Assembly: GCF_017744135.1 (NCBI RefSeq) | Contig: NZ_JAGHQU010000008.1 | Span: forward strand, 124,001 to 188,000 | Length of the DNA: 64,000 bases | From: Endozoicomonas sp. G2_2 | GTDB taxonomy: Bacteria > Pseudomonadota > Gammaproteobacteria > Nevskiales > Salinisphaeraceae | Direction of reading: 5' to 3' | Shown here: positions 56,820 through 64,000 of the stretch, piece by piece | How positions within the stretch are numbered: position 1 is the stretch's first letter | Layout: each line of letters begins with the position of its first letter | Notes under the pieces: model-generated | Told to the model about the DNA's origin: nothing | The model's database searches: none | The model's input: only the letters and a program-made list of their open reading frames with translations | Position numbers and translations under genes: made by a program

Positions 56820-57314
56820 TCAGCCCTTGCCGGTACAGGCCTTGCAGGTGCCGCCGATCTCGATCGTTTCGTGGTCGATGCGAAAACCCGCACGCTTGGC
56901 CTCGTGGGCAAGCGCGTCGTCGACTTCCGGGCTCGGAATCTCGGCCACCCGCTCGCAGGAGCGGCAGATCAGAAACTTCGGATGGCTCTTGCCGTGGCCG
57001 GCATCGCAGCCGATGAATGCATTGAGCGATTCGATCTTGTGGATCAGGCCCGCCTCGAGCAGGAAATCGAGCGCGCGATAGACCGTCGGCGGCGCCGCAT
57101 TGCCGCGTTCCTGGCCGATGGTATGCAACAGGTCATAGGCCTTGGTCGGCCGATGATTGTCCCAGATCAGTTCCAGCACACGCCGGCGAATCGCCGTCAG
57201 GCGCAGGCCCTGCTCGGCGCACAGCGTTTCGGCACGGGCGAGGGCATCGCTGATGCAGGCGGAATGATCGTGGCCGTGGGCGTTGAATACCGGATTATGC
57301 TGATGGGTCGTCAT
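56820..57314 (-). CDS. zur: Zinc uptake regulator (Fur family)
   Basis: A 164-residue Fur-family repressor. It has a His-rich N-terminus (HGHDHSAC), a winged HTH with GNAAPPTVYRALDFLLEAGL, and two CxxC pairs (ICRSCERV and GTCKACTGKG) that hold structural zinc. It resembles Zur rather than Fur, and the nearby Zur-box-like palindromes agree. Its ATG overlaps the stop of the upstream MerC-like gene (ATGA), so the two are translationally coupled. Confidence 0.88.
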   Translation of the reverse strand: MTTHQHNPVFNAHGHDHSACISDALARAETLCAEQGLRLTAIRRRVLELIWDNHRPTKAYDLLHTIGQERGNAAPPTVYRALDFLLEAGLIHKIESLNAFIGCDAGHGKSHPKFLICRSCERVAEIPSPEVDDALAHEAKRAGFRIDHETIEIGGTCKACTGKG

Positions 57315-57781
57315 GGGCTGGGCGGTGTGTTCGAGGCCGTACTGTTTGCCTGTACGTGCGAATGCCCGTGGTGGGGGCAGTGTCCGGCCCGCGCATACCG
57401 AAAGTTCTGGATATGGGCCACGGCAATCAGCAGGCCGCCGACCACCGTCGTGGCGCGTTCGAGCATATCCGCGCCAAGCGCGTGCGCGCCGAACGCCGCC
57501 ACTACCAGCGCGAGCACGCCCAGCGTACCGAAAAACGGCACGACATGGCGCCGGTGCCGACGATAGCCTGCGCCGAGTGCAACCACGGTGGTGGGTATGA
57601 CCACAATCAGGATCAGCTGATGAAAGGTGCCGTGTTCGACCACGGTGAAGCCGAAGACCGGAAACAGCGCGACGACGACCGGTAGCGCCAGACAATGCAC
57701 GAGACAAAGCCCCGACAGAACCACTGCGGCCTTGTCGAGTTTGCCGGTAACATTGTGCGAAGAGCCCTGGCCCACGGTCAT
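57311..57781 (-). CDS. MerC-like membrane protein coupled to zur
   Basis: A 156-residue protein with four predicted membrane helices. The first contains LSGLCLVHCLALPVV, the Cys pair region of MerC-family proteins, and the tail is His-rich (HCPHHGHSH). MerC proteins carry Hg(II), but no mer genes are here. Its coupling to zur and the Zur-like box in front suggest a role in zinc handling. That is an inference. Confidence 0.75.
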   Translation of the reverse strand: MTVGQGSSHNVTGKLDKAAVVLSGLCLVHCLALPVVVALFPVFGFTVVEHGTFHQLILIVVIPTTVVALGAGYRRHRRHVVPFFGTLGVLALVVAAFGAHALGADMLERATTVVGGLLIAVAHIQNFRYARAGHCPHHGHSHVQANSTASNTPPSP

Positions 57782-57802
57782 GCCTTGTCCGGGAACGGAA
57801 AG

Positions 57803-57817
57803 CGTTAATATATAACA
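57803..57817. promoter_or_regulatory. Zur-box-like palindrome in the divergent spacer
   Basis: CGTTAATATATAACA has the arms GTTA/TAAC and matches the Zur core at 11 of 14 defined positions. It lies 22 bases upstream of the MerC-like gene and 19 bases upstream of the PCu(A)C-type gene, so it could repress both. Confidence 0.55.
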
Positions 57818-57835
57818 TTTGTAAAGGAGCGAGCT

Positions 57836-58495
57836 ATGGGGCGGCAGAAAAATACGGTCGTCACGCGGGGTTGTGCCGCTTTGATGCTGGCGGGCGTGTT
57901 CTCGCTGGCGCTGGCCGGTTGTGGGGAATCGCAGGCGCCGGATTGCGGCGGGTTGAAGGTCGACGGACCGTGGGTGCGTGAAGCGCCGTCCGGCGCCGAT
58001 GTCATGGGCGCCTACTTCAAGCTCGTCAACGACGGCGATAGCAAGGTCGTGGTCAACGGTGTGACCAGCAGCCAGTTCGACCGCGCGGAAATACACGAGA
58101 CCGTGGTCAATGACGACGGCCAGGCCAGCATGCAGCCGATGGAACAGGTCGCCGTTCCCGCCGGCGAGACGGTCGAGTTCCGCTCCGGCGGCCGCCACGT
58201 CATGTTGTTCTCGCCCTCTCAGGCTTACGCCGCGGGTGATCAGGTCGAGCTGATCCTGGCCTGCGGTGAGCAGGGCGCCGAACTGCCGGTAGCGGCCACG
58301 GTGCGCGCCGAGCAACCGGGGGCACCCGGTGGCGGCAGCGGCCAAGGCATGGACCACGGCAGCATGGACCATGGCGACATGGATCACGGGTCGATGGACG
58401 AAGAGTCCATGAGCGAGCCCGACTCCGATGCCATGTCGAACCCGGACGCCGAGGGCGCCGGCGAAGCCAACGAGGATTCGGCCAGCGCCGAATAG
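57836..58495 (+). CDS. PCu(A)C-type periplasmic metal chaperone with Met/Asp/His-rich tail
   Basis: A 219-residue lipoprotein (lipobox LAGC, Cys29). The central domain is PCu(A)C/DUF461: VREAPSGADVMGAYFKLVND, EIHETVVNDDGQASM and GGRHVMLF give the His/Met copper ligands. The C-terminal 45 residues are low complexity, with repeated MDHG units followed by an acidic tail. Family members deliver Cu(I) to cytochrome oxidase, but the divergent Zur-like box hints at zinc control. An AAGGAG site precedes the ATG. dapF starts eight bases downstream. Confidence 0.8.
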   Translation: MGRQKNTVVTRGCAALMLAGVFSLALAGCGESQAPDCGGLKVDGPWVREAPSGADVMGAYFKLVNDGDSKVVVNGVTSSQFDRAEIHETVVNDDGQASMQPMEQVAVPAGETVEFRSGGRHVMLFSPSQAYAAGDQVELILACGEQGAELPVAATVRAEQPGAPGGGSGQGMDHGSMDHGDMDHGSMDEESMSEPDSDAMSNPDAEGAGEANEDSASAE

Positions 58496-58502
58496 CGTTT
58501 CG

Positions 58503-59351
58503 ATGGATCTGAGTTTCACCAAGATGCACGGTCTCGGCAACGACTTCGTCGTGCTCGACGCGACGCGCACGCCGGTCGAGCTGGACGCCGTCGCGGCGCG
58601 CGCCATTGCGGATCGGCGCTTCGGTATCGGTTGCGACCAGATTCTCATCGTCGATCCGCCGCGCCGTGCCAACGCCGATTTCGGCTATCGCATCCTCAAC
58701 GCCGACGGCAGCGAATCCGGCCAGTGCGGCAACGGCGCGCGCTGTTTCGCCCGCTTCGTGCGCGAGCAGGGCCTGACCGACAAGGACGAGATCACCGTCG
58801 ATGTGAGCGGCGGGCAGATGGTCATCGAAGCGCTGGGCGATCATCGCTACCGGGTGGCCCTCGGCGTACCGGCGTTCGCGCCGGCCGAGATTCCGCTCGC
58901 CGGCTTCGAACAGGCCGAGAGCTACACGCTCGACGATGTCGCCGGCCGAAGCGTGCACTTCGCGGCACTGGCCATTGGCAACCCGCACGCCGTGTTGCGC
59001 GTAGAGGATGTAGACAGCGCCGATGTCGAAACCCTCGGCCCGGCGCTGGAGAGCCATCCGGCGTTCGTCGAGCGTGTGAATGTCGGATTTATGCAGGTCG
59101 TGGCCCGCGATCGTGTCCGCCTGCGTGTTTACGAACGCGGGGCCGGCGAGACGCTGGCCTGTGGCAGCGGTGCCGCGGCCGCGGTGGTGGCCGGCATCGC
59201 GGCCGGCACGCTCGATGCGCACGTGAGCGTCGAGTTGCCGGGTGGTGTGGCGCAAGTGGACTGGGCAGGCCCGTCCAAAGCGGTATATTTAAGCGGCCCG
59301 GCCGAGCGCGTGTTCGACGGCAAGCTGGTATCGTCGGAAGCGAAGGCGTAA
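58503..59351 (+). CDS. dapF: Diaminopimelate epimerase
   Basis: A 282-residue PLP-independent epimerase converting LL- to meso-diaminopimelate for lysine and peptidoglycan. The two catalytic cysteines lie in GQCGNGARCFARF and ACGSGAAAAVVA. The start MDLSFTKMHGLGNDFVVLD is canonical. It heads the conserved run dapF-DUF484-xerC-hslV-hslU. Confidence 0.95.
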   Translation: MDLSFTKMHGLGNDFVVLDATRTPVELDAVAARAIADRRFGIGCDQILIVDPPRRANADFGYRILNADGSESGQCGNGARCFARFVREQGLTDKDEITVDVSGGQMVIEALGDHRYRVALGVPAFAPAEIPLAGFEQAESYTLDDVAGRSVHFAALAIGNPHAVLRVEDVDSADVETLGPALESHPAFVERVNVGFMQVVARDRVRLRVYERGAGETLACGSGAAAAVVAGIAAGTLDAHVSVELPGGVAQVDWAGPSKAVYLSGPAERVFDGKLVSSEAKA

Positions 59352-59431
59352 CGGCGCGGGGGCGACGCAGCGTCGGCCTTGCTTGGCGCCCCGCCGTGTG
59401 AGCGTTTTCTCACCTCAAGAGATGGTTCGAA

Positions 59432-60160
59432 ATGAACGAAGCCGAAAAACAAAGTCCCACTCCTGAACTCGACGAAGCCGAAGTCGCGGCCTACCTGCAG
59501 GCGCATCCCGATCTGATCAGCCGCTATCCGGCGGTGCTCGAGGCTATGAACGTGCCGCACGAAAGCGGCTCCGCTGTGTCGCTGATCGAGCGCCAGGTCA
59601 ACGGCCTGCGCACGACCAACCGCCAGCTCCAGGCGCGCTTCAACGAACTGGTCGAGACCGCACGGGACAACGAACAGCGCGTGGTCCAGCTCAACCGGCT
59701 GGCCAAGGTGCTGGTTTCGGCGCCGACCGCGGCCGAGCTGGTGCCCGAGCTGGCGTACTGCCTGCAGCAGCATCTCGATGTCGACCACATCTACGTGGGT
59801 CTGTCCGGCAACAGCGGCGAGGTGGAGGCCCTGGCCGACGGCGAGATTCACGCCATCGCCGAAGACAACGACGCCGGCAAGGCGCTCACCAACGTCTACC
59901 GGCGCGGCAAGCCGATCTGCGGGCCGCTGTCGGAAGAGCAGTCCGAGGCGCTGTTCGCCACCCGCACCAACGACGTGCCGGCGCTGTCCAGCGCGGCCAT
60001 GATCCCGCTCGGCGCCAAGGGCGTGCACGGCGCGCTGGTGCTCGCCAGCCGCAAGAGCACGCGCTTTGTGCCCGACATGGGCACGCTGTTTCTCGAATTG
60101 ATGGGCGAACTCGTCACCGCCGCGCTGCAGCGCCTGCTCGGCCGCGAGGCGTTGCCCTAG
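59432..60160 (+). CDS. DUF484 family protein
   Basis: A 242-residue protein of DUF484: an N-terminal helical region (EVAAYLQAHPDLISRYPAVL) with a coiled coil around ERQVNGLRTTNRQLQARFNE, then a GAF-like domain ending SAAMIPLGAKGVHGALVLAS. It is found between dapF and xerC in many gammaproteobacteria; function is unknown. Confidence 0.9.
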   Translation: MNEAEKQSPTPELDEAEVAAYLQAHPDLISRYPAVLEAMNVPHESGSAVSLIERQVNGLRTTNRQLQARFNELVETARDNEQRVVQLNRLAKVLVSAPTAAELVPELAYCLQQHLDVDHIYVGLSGNSGEVEALADGEIHAIAEDNDAGKALTNVYRRGKPICGPLSEEQSEALFATRTNDVPALSSAAMIPLGAKGVHGALVLASRKSTRFVPDMGTLFLELMGELVTAALQRLLGREALP

Positions 60161-60202
60161 CGCGGCCATCACGGCCCCCGCGTGGGGCCAACGAGCCAAC
60201 GC

Positions 60203-61141
60203 ATGAGCGATCTCGCGTCACGGGTCGAAGCCTTTCTTGACCATCTCGCCCACGAACGGCGGGTGTCCGCACACACGCACGCTGCTTACGCGCGTGATCT
60301 CGGCACTGCCCGCGACTGGCTGGATGAGCGCGCTCTCGCCGACTGGTCGCGGGTGACGACCGCCGATCTGCGCGAATTCGTCGCCGCTCGCCATCGGGCC
60401 GGGCTCAAGCCGGCCAGCCTGTCGCGGCTGGTTTCGGCGCTGCGCAGCTTTTATGTGTGGCAGATGCGCGAAGGCTTGTCTTCACGCAATCCCGCGCTCG
60501 ACGTACGTGCACCCAAACGCCCGCCGCGTCTGCCCGAGACCGTGGACGTCGACGACCTCGCCGCGCTGCTCGACGTGACCCCCGACGCGGATATCGATAT
60601 CCGTGACCATGCGCTGCTGGAACTGTTCTATTCTGCCGGCGTGCGTCTGGCCGAAGCCGTCGGCCTCGACGTGAACGATGTGGATCTCGCCGGCGGCGAG
60701 GCGCGCGTGCTCGGCAAGGGGGCGCGCCAGCGCAGCGTGCCGATCGGCTCGCGCGCTATTGCCGCGTTGAAGAACTGGTTGCGTATCCGCCCGCAGTGGG
60801 CCGCGGCCGGGGAGACGGCGCTGTTCGTGTCCGCGCGCGGCACGCGCCTGTCGCGCTCCAGCGTGGCCGCGCGAATGGACGGCTGGGCGCAGCGCCACGG
60901 CCTGCCGGTGCATCTGCATCCGCACAAGCTGCGCCATTCCTTTGCCACCCATGTGCTTGAATCCAGTGCGGATCTGCGCGCGGTGCAGGAGCTGCTCGGC
61001 CACGCCAACATCGGCACCACGCAGATCTATACCCATCTGGATTTCGCCCATCTAGCCAAGGTCTACGACGCGGCCCACCCGCGTGCCCATCAGCGCGCCG
61101 ACGAAAGCGCTCATCAAAGCCTCGAAGGCGCCGACGAATAG
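60203..61141 (+). CDS. xerC: Tyrosine recombinase XerC
   Basis: A 312-residue tyrosine recombinase that, with XerD, resolves chromosome dimers at dif. The N-terminal SAM-like domain shows [17 protein letters not shown]. Catalytic residues are visible in [13 protein letters not shown] (Arg), [10 protein letters not shown] (Lys), [10 protein letters not shown] (His, Arg) and [17 protein letters not shown] (His, Tyr). ATG at 60203 is preferred over an upstream GTG at 60182. Its place after DUF484 supports XerC. Confidence 0.93.
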   Translation: MSDLASRVEAFLDHLAHERRVSAHTHAAYARDLGTARDWLDERALADWSRVTTADLREFVAARHRAGLKPASLSRLVSALRSFYVWQMREGLSSRNPALDVRAPKRPPRLPETVDVDDLAALLDVTPDADIDIRDHALLELFYSAGVRLAEAVGLDVNDVDLAGGEARVLGKGARQRSVPIGSRAIAALKNWLRIRPQWAAAGETALFVSARGTRLSRSSVAARMDGWAQRHGLPVHLHPHKLRHSFATHVLESSADLRAVQELLGHANIGTTQIYTHLDFAHLAKVYDAAHPRAHQRADESAHQSLEGADE

Positions 61142-61245
61142 CCCAAGCTGAACGGCCGCCGTACGGCCCGCGTACGAATTTTCTTGAATCGGGTTCGCCA
61201 CGGCCCCAACTCGAAACAGATCGACGTCAACGCAGGGCAAATGCT

Positions 61246-61788
61246 TTGAAACAATTCGACGGTACGACAATCCTCGCCGTGCGCCACAACGGCAAGACCG
61301 CGCTGGCCGGTGACGGCCAGGTCTCCATGGGCGACACCATGTTCAAGGGCAATGCCCGCAAGGTCCGCCGCCTGTACGACGACAAGGTCCTGGCCGGTTT
61401 CGCAGGCGGCACGGCCGATGCCTTCACGCTGTTCGAGCGTTTCGAGGGCAAGCTGCAGGAACATGGTGGCCAGCTCGTCAAGGCCGCGGTCGAAATGGCC
61501 AAGGACTGGCGCACCGACCGCGCCCTGCGCCGGCTGGAGGCGCTGCTGCTGGTCGCCGACGAGACCGCCACGCTGATGATCTCCGGTAACGGCGACGTCA
61601 TGGAGCCGGAGCACGCCTGCATGGCGATCGGCTCCGGCGGCGCCTATGCGCAGGCCGCGGGCCGCGCGCTGGCCGAGAACACCGAAATGGACGCGCCGAC
61701 CATCGCCGAAACCGCGATGCACATCGCCGCGGACACCTGTATCTATACCAATCACCACATCACCGTCGAGGTGCTGGAAAATGTCTGA
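61246..61788 (+). CDS. hslV: ATP-dependent protease subunit HslV
   Basis: A 180-residue proteasome-like peptidase. It starts with TTG at 61246, which gives [17 protein letters not shown]; removal of the propeptide would expose the catalytic Thr of [26 protein letters not shown] is a family signature. Its stop overlaps the hslU start by eight bases. Confidence 0.95.
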   Translation: MKQFDGTTILAVRHNGKTALAGDGQVSMGDTMFKGNARKVRRLYDDKVLAGFAGGTADAFTLFERFEGKLQEHGGQLVKAAVEMAKDWRTDRALRRLEALLLVADETATLMISGNGDVMEPEHACMAIGSGGAYAQAAGRALAENTEMDAPTIAETAMHIAADTCIYTNHHITVEVLENV

Positions 61789-63190
61789 AACAGCTCCCGA
61801 GACCGTCACCGACGACAACGGCGAAACGCCGGTGCTGCCGCGCCACGAAATGACGCCGCGCGAGATCGTGGCGGAACTCGACCGTCACATCATCGGCCAG
61901 GCCGAAGCCAAGCGCTCCGTCGCCATTGCGCTGCGTAACCGCTGGCGGCGCATGCAGCTGGATGAGTCCATCCGCGGCGAGATTACGCCCAAGAACATCC
62001 TCATGATCGGCCCGACCGGTGTCGGCAAGACCGAGATCGCACGTCGTCTGGCGAAACTCGCCAACGCGCCGTTCACCAAGATCGAGGCGACCAAGTTCAC
62101 CGAAGTCGGCTATGTCGGCAAGGAAGTGGACTCGATCATCCGCGATCTGGTGGAAGTCGCCATCAAGATGACGCGCGAGGCCGCCAAGAAGGAAGTGCGG
62201 ATCAAGGCCGAGGACGCCGCCGAGGAGCGCATCCTCGACGCGCTGCTGCCGCGCCCGCAGAACTGGGATGAGGCCAACGAGTCCGACCAGAAGGCCACGG
62301 AATCCACTGCCACGCGGCAGGTGTTCCGCAAGCGCCTGCGTGAAGGCAAGCTCGATGACAAGGAAATCGAGCTGGAGCTGCAGCAGGGCGGCCAGAACGT
62401 CGAGATCATGGCGCCCCCGGGCATGGAGGAGATGACCAACCAGCTCCAATCCATGTTCCAGAACATGAAGGGCGACAAGACCAAGCGCAAGAAGATCAAG
62501 ATCAAGGACGCCTATCGCCAGATCGTGGACGAGGAAGCCGCGAAGCTGGTCGACGAGGAACAGATCAAGTCGCAGGCCATTGACCAGGTCGAGAACAGCG
62601 GCATCGTCTTCATCGACGAGATCGACAAGGTCTGCAAGCGCTCCGATGCCGGTGGCGGCAGCGGTGGCGATGTCTCCCGCGAAGGCGTGCAGCGCGACCT
62701 GCTGCCGCTCGTGGAAGGCTCCACCATTTCCACCAAGTACGGCATGGTGCGCACCGACCACATCCTGTTCATCGCCTCGGGCGCCTTCCATGTCGCCAAG
62801 CCGTCGGACCTGATTCCGGAACTGCAGGGCCGCCTGCCGATCCGGGTCGAGCTTGACGCGCTCAAGGCCGCGGACTTCGTGCGCATTCTCACCGAGCCGC
62901 ACTGCTCGCTCACTGAACAGTACGGCGCGTTGATGAACACCGAAGGCGTGTCCATCGAGTTCACCGACGACGGCGTGCACCGCATTGCCGAGATGGCCTT
63001 CAAGGTCAACGAAGGCACCGAGAACATCGGCGCCCGGCGGCTGCACACCGTCATGGAACGCCTGATGGAGGAAATCTCCTTCGAGGCGCCGGACAAGTCC
63101 GGCGAGTCGCTCGAGATCGATGCTGCCTACGTGGACAGCAAGCTCAAGGATCTGGCGGCCGACGAAGACCTGTCGCGCTATATTCTGTAG
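61781..63190 (+). CDS. hslU: HslU ATPase of the HslUV protease
   Basis: A 469-residue AAA+ unfoldase. It has [20 protein letters not shown], Walker [16 protein letters not shown], the pore loop GYVGKEVDS, Walker [11 protein letters not shown] and the C-terminal DLSRYIL that docks into HslV. The start at 61781 is set by the standard overlap with hslV. A terminator follows. Confidence 0.96.
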   Translation: MSETAPETVTDDNGETPVLPRHEMTPREIVAELDRHIIGQAEAKRSVAIALRNRWRRMQLDESIRGEITPKNILMIGPTGVGKTEIARRLAKLANAPFTKIEATKFTEVGYVGKEVDSIIRDLVEVAIKMTREAAKKEVRIKAEDAAEERILDALLPRPQNWDEANESDQKATESTATRQVFRKRLREGKLDDKEIELELQQGGQNVEIMAPPGMEEMTNQLQSMFQNMKGDKTKRKKIKIKDAYRQIVDEEAAKLVDEEQIKSQAIDQVENSGIVFIDEIDKVCKRSDAGGGSGGDVSREGVQRDLLPLVEGSTISTKYGMVRTDHILFIASGAFHVAKPSDLIPELQGRLPIRVELDALKAADFVRILTEPHCSLTEQYGALMNTEGVSIEFTDDGVHRIAEMAFKVNEGTENIGARRLHTVMERLMEEISFEAPDKSGESLEIDAAYVDSKLKDLAADEDLSRYIL

Positions 63191-63228
63191 TCGACAGGTC
63201 GGATAACGGGCGAACAATGCCCGCATCG

Positions 63229-63261
63229 AGCCGGGGCGGGTTTATCCTGTCCCGGCTTTTT
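63229..63261 (+). terminator. Intrinsic terminator of hslVU
   Basis: AGCCGGGGCGGG pairs with CCTGTCCCGGCT over a five-base loop and is followed by TTTT, 39 bases after the hslU stop. Confidence 0.75.
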
Positions 63262-63285
63262 CATGCCCTCAACAAGGCGAACGCC

Positions 63286-63645
63286 ATGGAAGCCCCTACC
63301 GACATCACCCTGCACCAGAAGTCCAAGGTGCTCGAAGTGGAATACCCGGACGGCGCCAACTATAAGCTTCCGCTGGAATACCTGCGCGTCTATTCGCCGT
63401 CGGCGGAAGTGCGCGGCCACGGCGGGCCGATGGAACTCGTCACCGGCAAGCGCGACGTGGGCGTGACCTCCATCGAGCCGGTCGGCAATTACGCCATCCA
63501 GCTCAACTTCGACGACGGCCACAACACCGGCATCTTCTCCTGGGAGACGCTGCGCGAACTGGGCGACAACTACGAAGACAATTGGAACGAATACCTGGCC
63601 CGTCTTGAAAAAGCCGAAGCCTCGCGCGACAAACTCTGGCATTAG
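63286..63645 (+). CDS. DUF971 family protein
   Basis: A 119-residue protein of DUF971, the domain also found at the N-terminus of gamma-butyrobetaine hydroxylase. It shows ITLHQKSKVLEVEYPDGANY, LPLEYLRVYSPSAEVRGH, and GNYAIQLNFDDGHNTGIFSW. It commonly follows hslVU; a role in Fe-S cluster handling has been suggested for relatives but is not shown here. The ATG at 63286 is chosen because the family begins there and the hslVU terminator lies just upstream. Confidence 0.88.
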   Translation: MEAPTDITLHQKSKVLEVEYPDGANYKLPLEYLRVYSPSAEVRGHGGPMELVTGKRDVGVTSIEPVGNYAIQLNFDDGHNTGIFSWETLRELGDNYEDNWNEYLARLEKAEASRDKLWH

Positions 63646-63837
63646 CGCGCGCCGCCAAGGCAGCGCCGCGCCGCACCATGGGTTGAAGGCGCAATGCATG
63701 GCGCGTCGTCATGCCTTGCGCGTGATGAGTCAGAAGGGTTATGTGCCTGAATCCATGGGAGCCCGGCGTCGGCATTCGCGGCTGACCGGATGAACGTCAG
63801 GGATCATCGCCGGCCGGTGCGGCCCGGCGTCGTCGCA

Positions 63838-64000
63838 TTACCATTCTTCCTTGAACGGCCGTAGATCCATTTCCTGTGTCCAGGCGCTGCGTGGCTGGCG
63901 ATGAATCGCCCAGAAGGCGTCGGCGATGGCCTCGGGGTCGAGCGCGCCGTCGCTGCCCTTGGACTTGATCCACAGCTTGGCGAGATTGCCGCCGGCGTTA
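63838..64000 (-). CDS. SDR family protein, 3' end (partial)
   Basis: The minus-strand frame enters from the right edge and ends at a TAA at 63838-63840. The 54 visible residues include DPEAIADAFWAIHRQPRSAW and the end ELDLRPF-like MDLRPFKEEW, typical of the C-terminus of a group of short-chain dehydrogenases. The NAD-binding part lies beyond the window. Confidence 0.7.
   Translation of the reverse strand, partial: NAGGNLAKLWIKSKGSDGALDPEAIADAFWAIHRQPRSAWTQEMDLRPFKEEW

Overview
The window is about 64 kb of GC-rich, densely coding DNA from a gammaproteobacterium. The block dapF-DUF484-xerC-hslV-hslU-DUF971, together with prlC, sufE, gpmA, a yhcB-like gene, metR/metE and fur, points to that class. 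Several proteins are rich in Asp and Glu, which would fit a marine or halophilic organism such as a Salinisphaera-like lineage. That placement is an inference, not a proof. No rRNA gene, tRNA gene, CRISPR array, prophage or intact insertion sequence was recognised.

Layout. 0.4-12.8 kb holds housekeeping genes: xth, a DUF1499 lipoprotein, prlC, gor, an esterase lipoprotein, a 3D-domain protein, gpmA, an HEAGH protein of unknown function, a lipoprotein, a CoA-binding protein, a yhcB-like gene, an FMN alpha-hydroxy-acid oxidase, an SDR and sufE. 12.9-13.6 kb is a structured non-coding repeat. 13.7-24.6 kb holds yidD, ileS (IleRS2 type), rpmE2, the divergent metR/metE pair, a quinone reductase/LysR pair and gltX. 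25-33 kb holds an SmtB-like repressor with a CDF efflux pump, DUF488, sat, fur, a dihydroorotase, a Trm112/6-PTPS pair and a chemoreceptor. 33.2-37.4 kb holds arsM, a Zur-box TonB receptor and a decayed ZIP transporter. 37.6-41.1 kb is a single-chain pyruvate carboxylase.

41.3-56.6 kb is a branched-chain amino acid module. It carries an orphan substrate-binding protein, then mmsA, acyl-CoA dehydrogenase, enoyl-CoA hydratase, 3-hydroxyisobutyryl-CoA hydrolase and mmsB, which together cover isobutyryl-CoA to propionyl-CoA in valine degradation. An acyl-CoA ligase follows, and on the opposite strand a five-gene Liv-type ABC importer. A small lower-GC insert (Sel1 lipoprotein plus a toxin-antitoxin pair whose toxin frame is broken) splits mmsA from the rest. 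A second, inverted copy of the structured repeat lies between the ligase and the importer.

56.8-58.5 kb holds zur and a MerC-like membrane protein, divergent from a PCu(A)C-type metal chaperone across a Zur-box-like palindrome. 58.5-63.6 kb is dapF-DUF484-xerC-hslV-hslU-DUF971. The window ends inside an SDR gene.

The most notable points are: two inverted copies of a ~610-660 bp non-coding element with terminal inverted repeats and clear compensatory changes in its hairpins; an IleRS with a swapped class I signature (GIHH); and a putative Zur regulon with one operator in front of and another inside the TonB receptor gene, next to a dead ZIP transporter.
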